This document shows positions 61,360 to 64,000 of a DNA stretch of 64,000 bases, piece by piece. Source of the DNA: Rhopalosiphum padi (Eukaryota > Arthropoda > Insecta > Hemiptera > Aphididae); NCBI RefSeq assembly GCF_020882245.1, contig NW_026869996.1, forward strand, positions 9,412,969-9,476,968. The letters are read 5' to 3'. Within the stretch, counting starts at the first letter, position 1; each line of letters opens with the position of its first letter. The translations under genes and the position numbers were made by a program. A model generated the notes under the pieces. That model saw only the letters and a list, made by a program, of their open reading frames with translations. It did not search any database and had not been told where the DNA came from.

Positions 61360-64000
61360 TACAACCCCAAAAATCTTTGGAAATCTTGATAAAACTTATC
61401 AAAGATTCCCATATGCGCTTGAATATCTTGGTGTAAGACACAAATTACTTGAAAAAAAAGTCGGAAATAATTACAACCCCAATAATCCTTAATAATTATG
61501 ATCAAAAATATCAAAGATCCCCATATATACTGGAATATCTTGATGTTGGACACATAATTCCTTTAAACTAATAGCTGGAAATATTTACAACCCCAAAAAT
61601 CTTTGGAAATCTTGATAAAACTTATCAAAGATTCCCATATGCGCTTGAATATCTTGGTGTAAGACACAAATTACTTGAAAAAAAAGTCGGAAATAATTAC
61701 AACCCCAATAATCCTTGATAATTATGATCAAAAATATCAAAGATCCCCATATATACTGGAATATCTTGATGTAAAACACATAATTTCTTGAAAAAAATGG
61801 TCTAAAACAAAAAAATTACCTAAAATTCTTGAAATGTATCGTCAAAAATTCTCATAAACAGCGGTATATATTGATGTTGGATACATTATTCCTTTAAACT
61901 AATAGTTGGAAATATTTACAACCCCAAAAATCCTTGGAAATCTTGATAAAACTTATCAAAGATTCCCATATGCGCTTGAATATCTTGGTGTAAGACACAA
62001 ATTACTTGAAAAAAAAGTCGGAAATAATTACAACCCCAATAATCCTTGATAATTATGATCAAAAATATCAAAGATCCCCATATATACTGGAATATCTTGA
62101 TGTTGGACACATAATTCCTTTAAACTAATAGCTGGAAATATTTACAACCCCAAAAATCTTTGGAAATCTTGATAAAACTTATCAAAGATTCCCATATGCG
62201 CTTGAATATCTTGGTGTGAGAAACAAATTACTTGAAAAAAAAGTCGGAAATATTTACAAACCCAATAATTCTTGATAATTATGAATAAAAATAACAAAGA
62301 TCCCCATATATGCTGGAAAATCTAGATGTAGGACACATAATTCCTTTAAACTAATAGCTGGAAATATTAACAACCCCAAAAATCCTTTAAATCTTGATAA
62401 AACTTATCAAAGATTTCCATATGCGCTTGAATATCTTGGTGTAAGACACAAATTACTTGAAAAAAAAGTCGGAAATAATTACAACCCCAATAATCCTTGA
62501 TAATTATGATCAAAAATATCAAAGATCCCCATATATACTGGAATATCTTGATGTAAAACACATAATTCCTTAAAAAAAATGGTCTAAAACTATTTAATTA
62601 CCTAAAATTCTTGAAATATATCGTCAAAGATCCCCAAAAATGCTTGAATATCTTGATGTAGGACACATTATTCCTTGAAAATATTAGTTGGAAATAGTTA
62701 CAACCCCAAGAATCCTTGGAAATCTTCATAAAACTATTAAAAATCACCATATACGGATTAATATCTTTGTCTCAGAGAAAATATTCCTTGAAAACAAAAG
62801 CCGGAAAAAATACATCCCAAATAAATCTTGACAATATTGGTCGTAAATATCAAACATCCCCAAAAATGCTTGATTTCCTTGGTGTGAGACACTAAACTCC
62901 TTGAAATTATGGGTCTATTATCTGTTAATTTTCTAAAATACTGATAAAATTGAAGTAAAATTCCCAAAAACTATTGAATATCTAGATGTAGGACACATAA
63001 TTCCTTTAAACTAATAGCTGGAAATATTTACAACCCCAAAAATCTTTGGAAATCTTGATAAAACTTATCAAAGATTCCCATATGCGCTTGAATATCTTGG
63101 TGTGAGACACAAATTCCTTGAAAAAAATGGTCTAAAACAATAAAATTACCTAAAATTCTTGAAATGTATCGTCAAAAATTCTCATAAACAGCGGTATATA
63201 TTGATGTTGGCTACATTATTCCTTGAAAATAATAGCCGGAAATATTTACAACCCCAAGAATCCTTGAAATTCGTGATTAAAAATATTAAATATCCCAAAA
63301 AACGCTTGAATATCTTGATGTAGGACACATTATTCCTTGAAAATATTAGTTGGAAATAGTTACAACCCCAAGAATCCTTTGAAATCTTCAGAAAACTATT
63401 AAAAATCACCATATACGGATTAATATCTTTGTCTCAGAGAAAATATTCCTTGAAAACAAAAGCCGGAAAAAATACATCCCCAATAAATCTTGACAATATT
63501 GGTCGTAAATATCAAACATCCCCAAAAATGCTTGATTTCCTTGGTGTGAGACACTAAACTCCTTGAAATTATGGGTCTATTATCTGTTAATTTTCTAAAA
63601 TACTGATAAAATTGAAGTAAAATTCCCAAAAACTATTGAATATCTAGATGTAGGACACATAATTCCTTTAAACTAATAGCTGGAAATATTTACAACCCCA
63701 AAAATCTTTGGAAATCTTGATAAAACTTACCATATATGCTGGAATATCTTGATGCAGAACACATAATTCCTTGATAAAAATGGTCTAAAACAATAAAATT
63801 ACCTAATATTCTTGAAATATATCGTCAAAAATTCTCATAAACAGCGGTATATATTGATGTTGGATACATAATTCCTTTAAACTAATAGCTGGAAATATTT
63901 ACAACCCCAAAAATCCTTGGAAATCTTGATAAAACTTATCAAAGATTCCCATATGCGCTTGAATATCTTGGTGTAAGACACAAATTACTTGAAAAAAAAG

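Larger units (their letters stand above)
33981..64000. repeat. Sat2 satellite array, ~113-bp monomer with dimer and trimer units
   Basis: Monomers of 112-114 bases, with a shorter ~105-base variant, share the order AAAGATYCCC, GCTTGAATATCTTG-TGT, ACACA-ATT-CTTGAAAA, GGAAATA-TTACAACCCCAA, AATCCTTG-A. For example AAAGATTCCC at 34069 and AAAGATCCCC at 34181. They are arranged as 226-bp dimers (34027 to 34253) and 331-bp trimers (35028, 35359, 35690). The array runs past the right window edge. It shares no recognisable sequence with Sat1. Recurrent minus-strand frames of 64, 69 and 97 codons are by-products of homogenised repeats. Confidence 0.97.

Noticed and set aside
34027..63629. About sixty minus-strand frames of 64, 69 or 97 codons (starting MFYIKIFQYIWG, MSNIKIF or MGILLQF)
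   Set aside because: They repeat with the Sat2 unit (226 or 331 bp) and the monomer length is not a fixed multiple of three. Nearly identical copies reflect array homogenisation, with no sign of codon-level selection, promoters or splice structure.
1..64000. AT-rich bacterial endosymbiont sequence
   Set aside because: GT-AG introns, long satellites and eukaryotic transposon families rule this out.
1..64000. CENP-B box in either satellite
   Set aside because: No sequence resembling the TTCG...CGGG pattern was seen in the consensus monomers.

Overview
This is a eukaryotic, very AT-rich window and almost certainly insect. Spliceosomal introns, large satellite arrays, short TAGGTACCTA-type motifs (around 31850 and 32380-32460), and the transposase and DUF4806 families present suggest a hemipteran, most likely an aphid. 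That is inference, and the species cannot be named from the sequence. No single-copy host gene, tRNA, rRNA or CRISPR array was found.

Layout. (1) 1-22684 is one satellite array (called Sat1 here). Its 183-bp monomer forms 549-bp trimers, and these are punctuated by a 1.7-kb divergent module (D) to give 3.41-kb and 4.51-kb higher-order units. (2) 22685-23184 is a run of exactly 500 N, a scaffolding gap of conventional size, so Sat1 and the sequence to its right need not be true neighbours. The last ~2.7 kb before the gap carries many single-base indels typical of unpolished contig ends. (3) 23185-33980 holds two diverged copies of one two-gene DNA transposon family. Element 1 (+ strand) has a 5'-truncated transposase, cut by the gap, followed by an eight-exon DUF4806 gene that can be reassembled intact (464 aa). 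Element 2 (- strand) has a full-length transposase (700 aa), a likely 5' non-coding exon, and only the first three exons of its DUF4806-type gene. The break lies in intron 3, where the right end of element 1 begins, so element 1 appears nested in element 2. Both outer ends read TCCCAGAYAGCA inward. (4) 33981-64000 is a second, unrelated satellite (Sat2). Its ~113-bp monomer is organised as 226-bp dimers and 331-bp trimers, with a recurring diverged marker segment and kilobase-scale tandem duplications (2879, 2783, 2304, 1113 bp). It begins at the terminal bases of element 2.

Functionally, the only genes are transposon genes. The transposase carries RNase H-fold DDE-type motifs resembling the EnSpm/CACTA (CMC) superfamily. 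The companion gene, with an N-terminal W-VEVVP-W-WP module and a C-terminal DUF4806 domain, is probably a DNA-binding or assembly partner, by analogy with two-gene CACTA elements. Everything else is tandem-repeat DNA evolving by unequal exchange.
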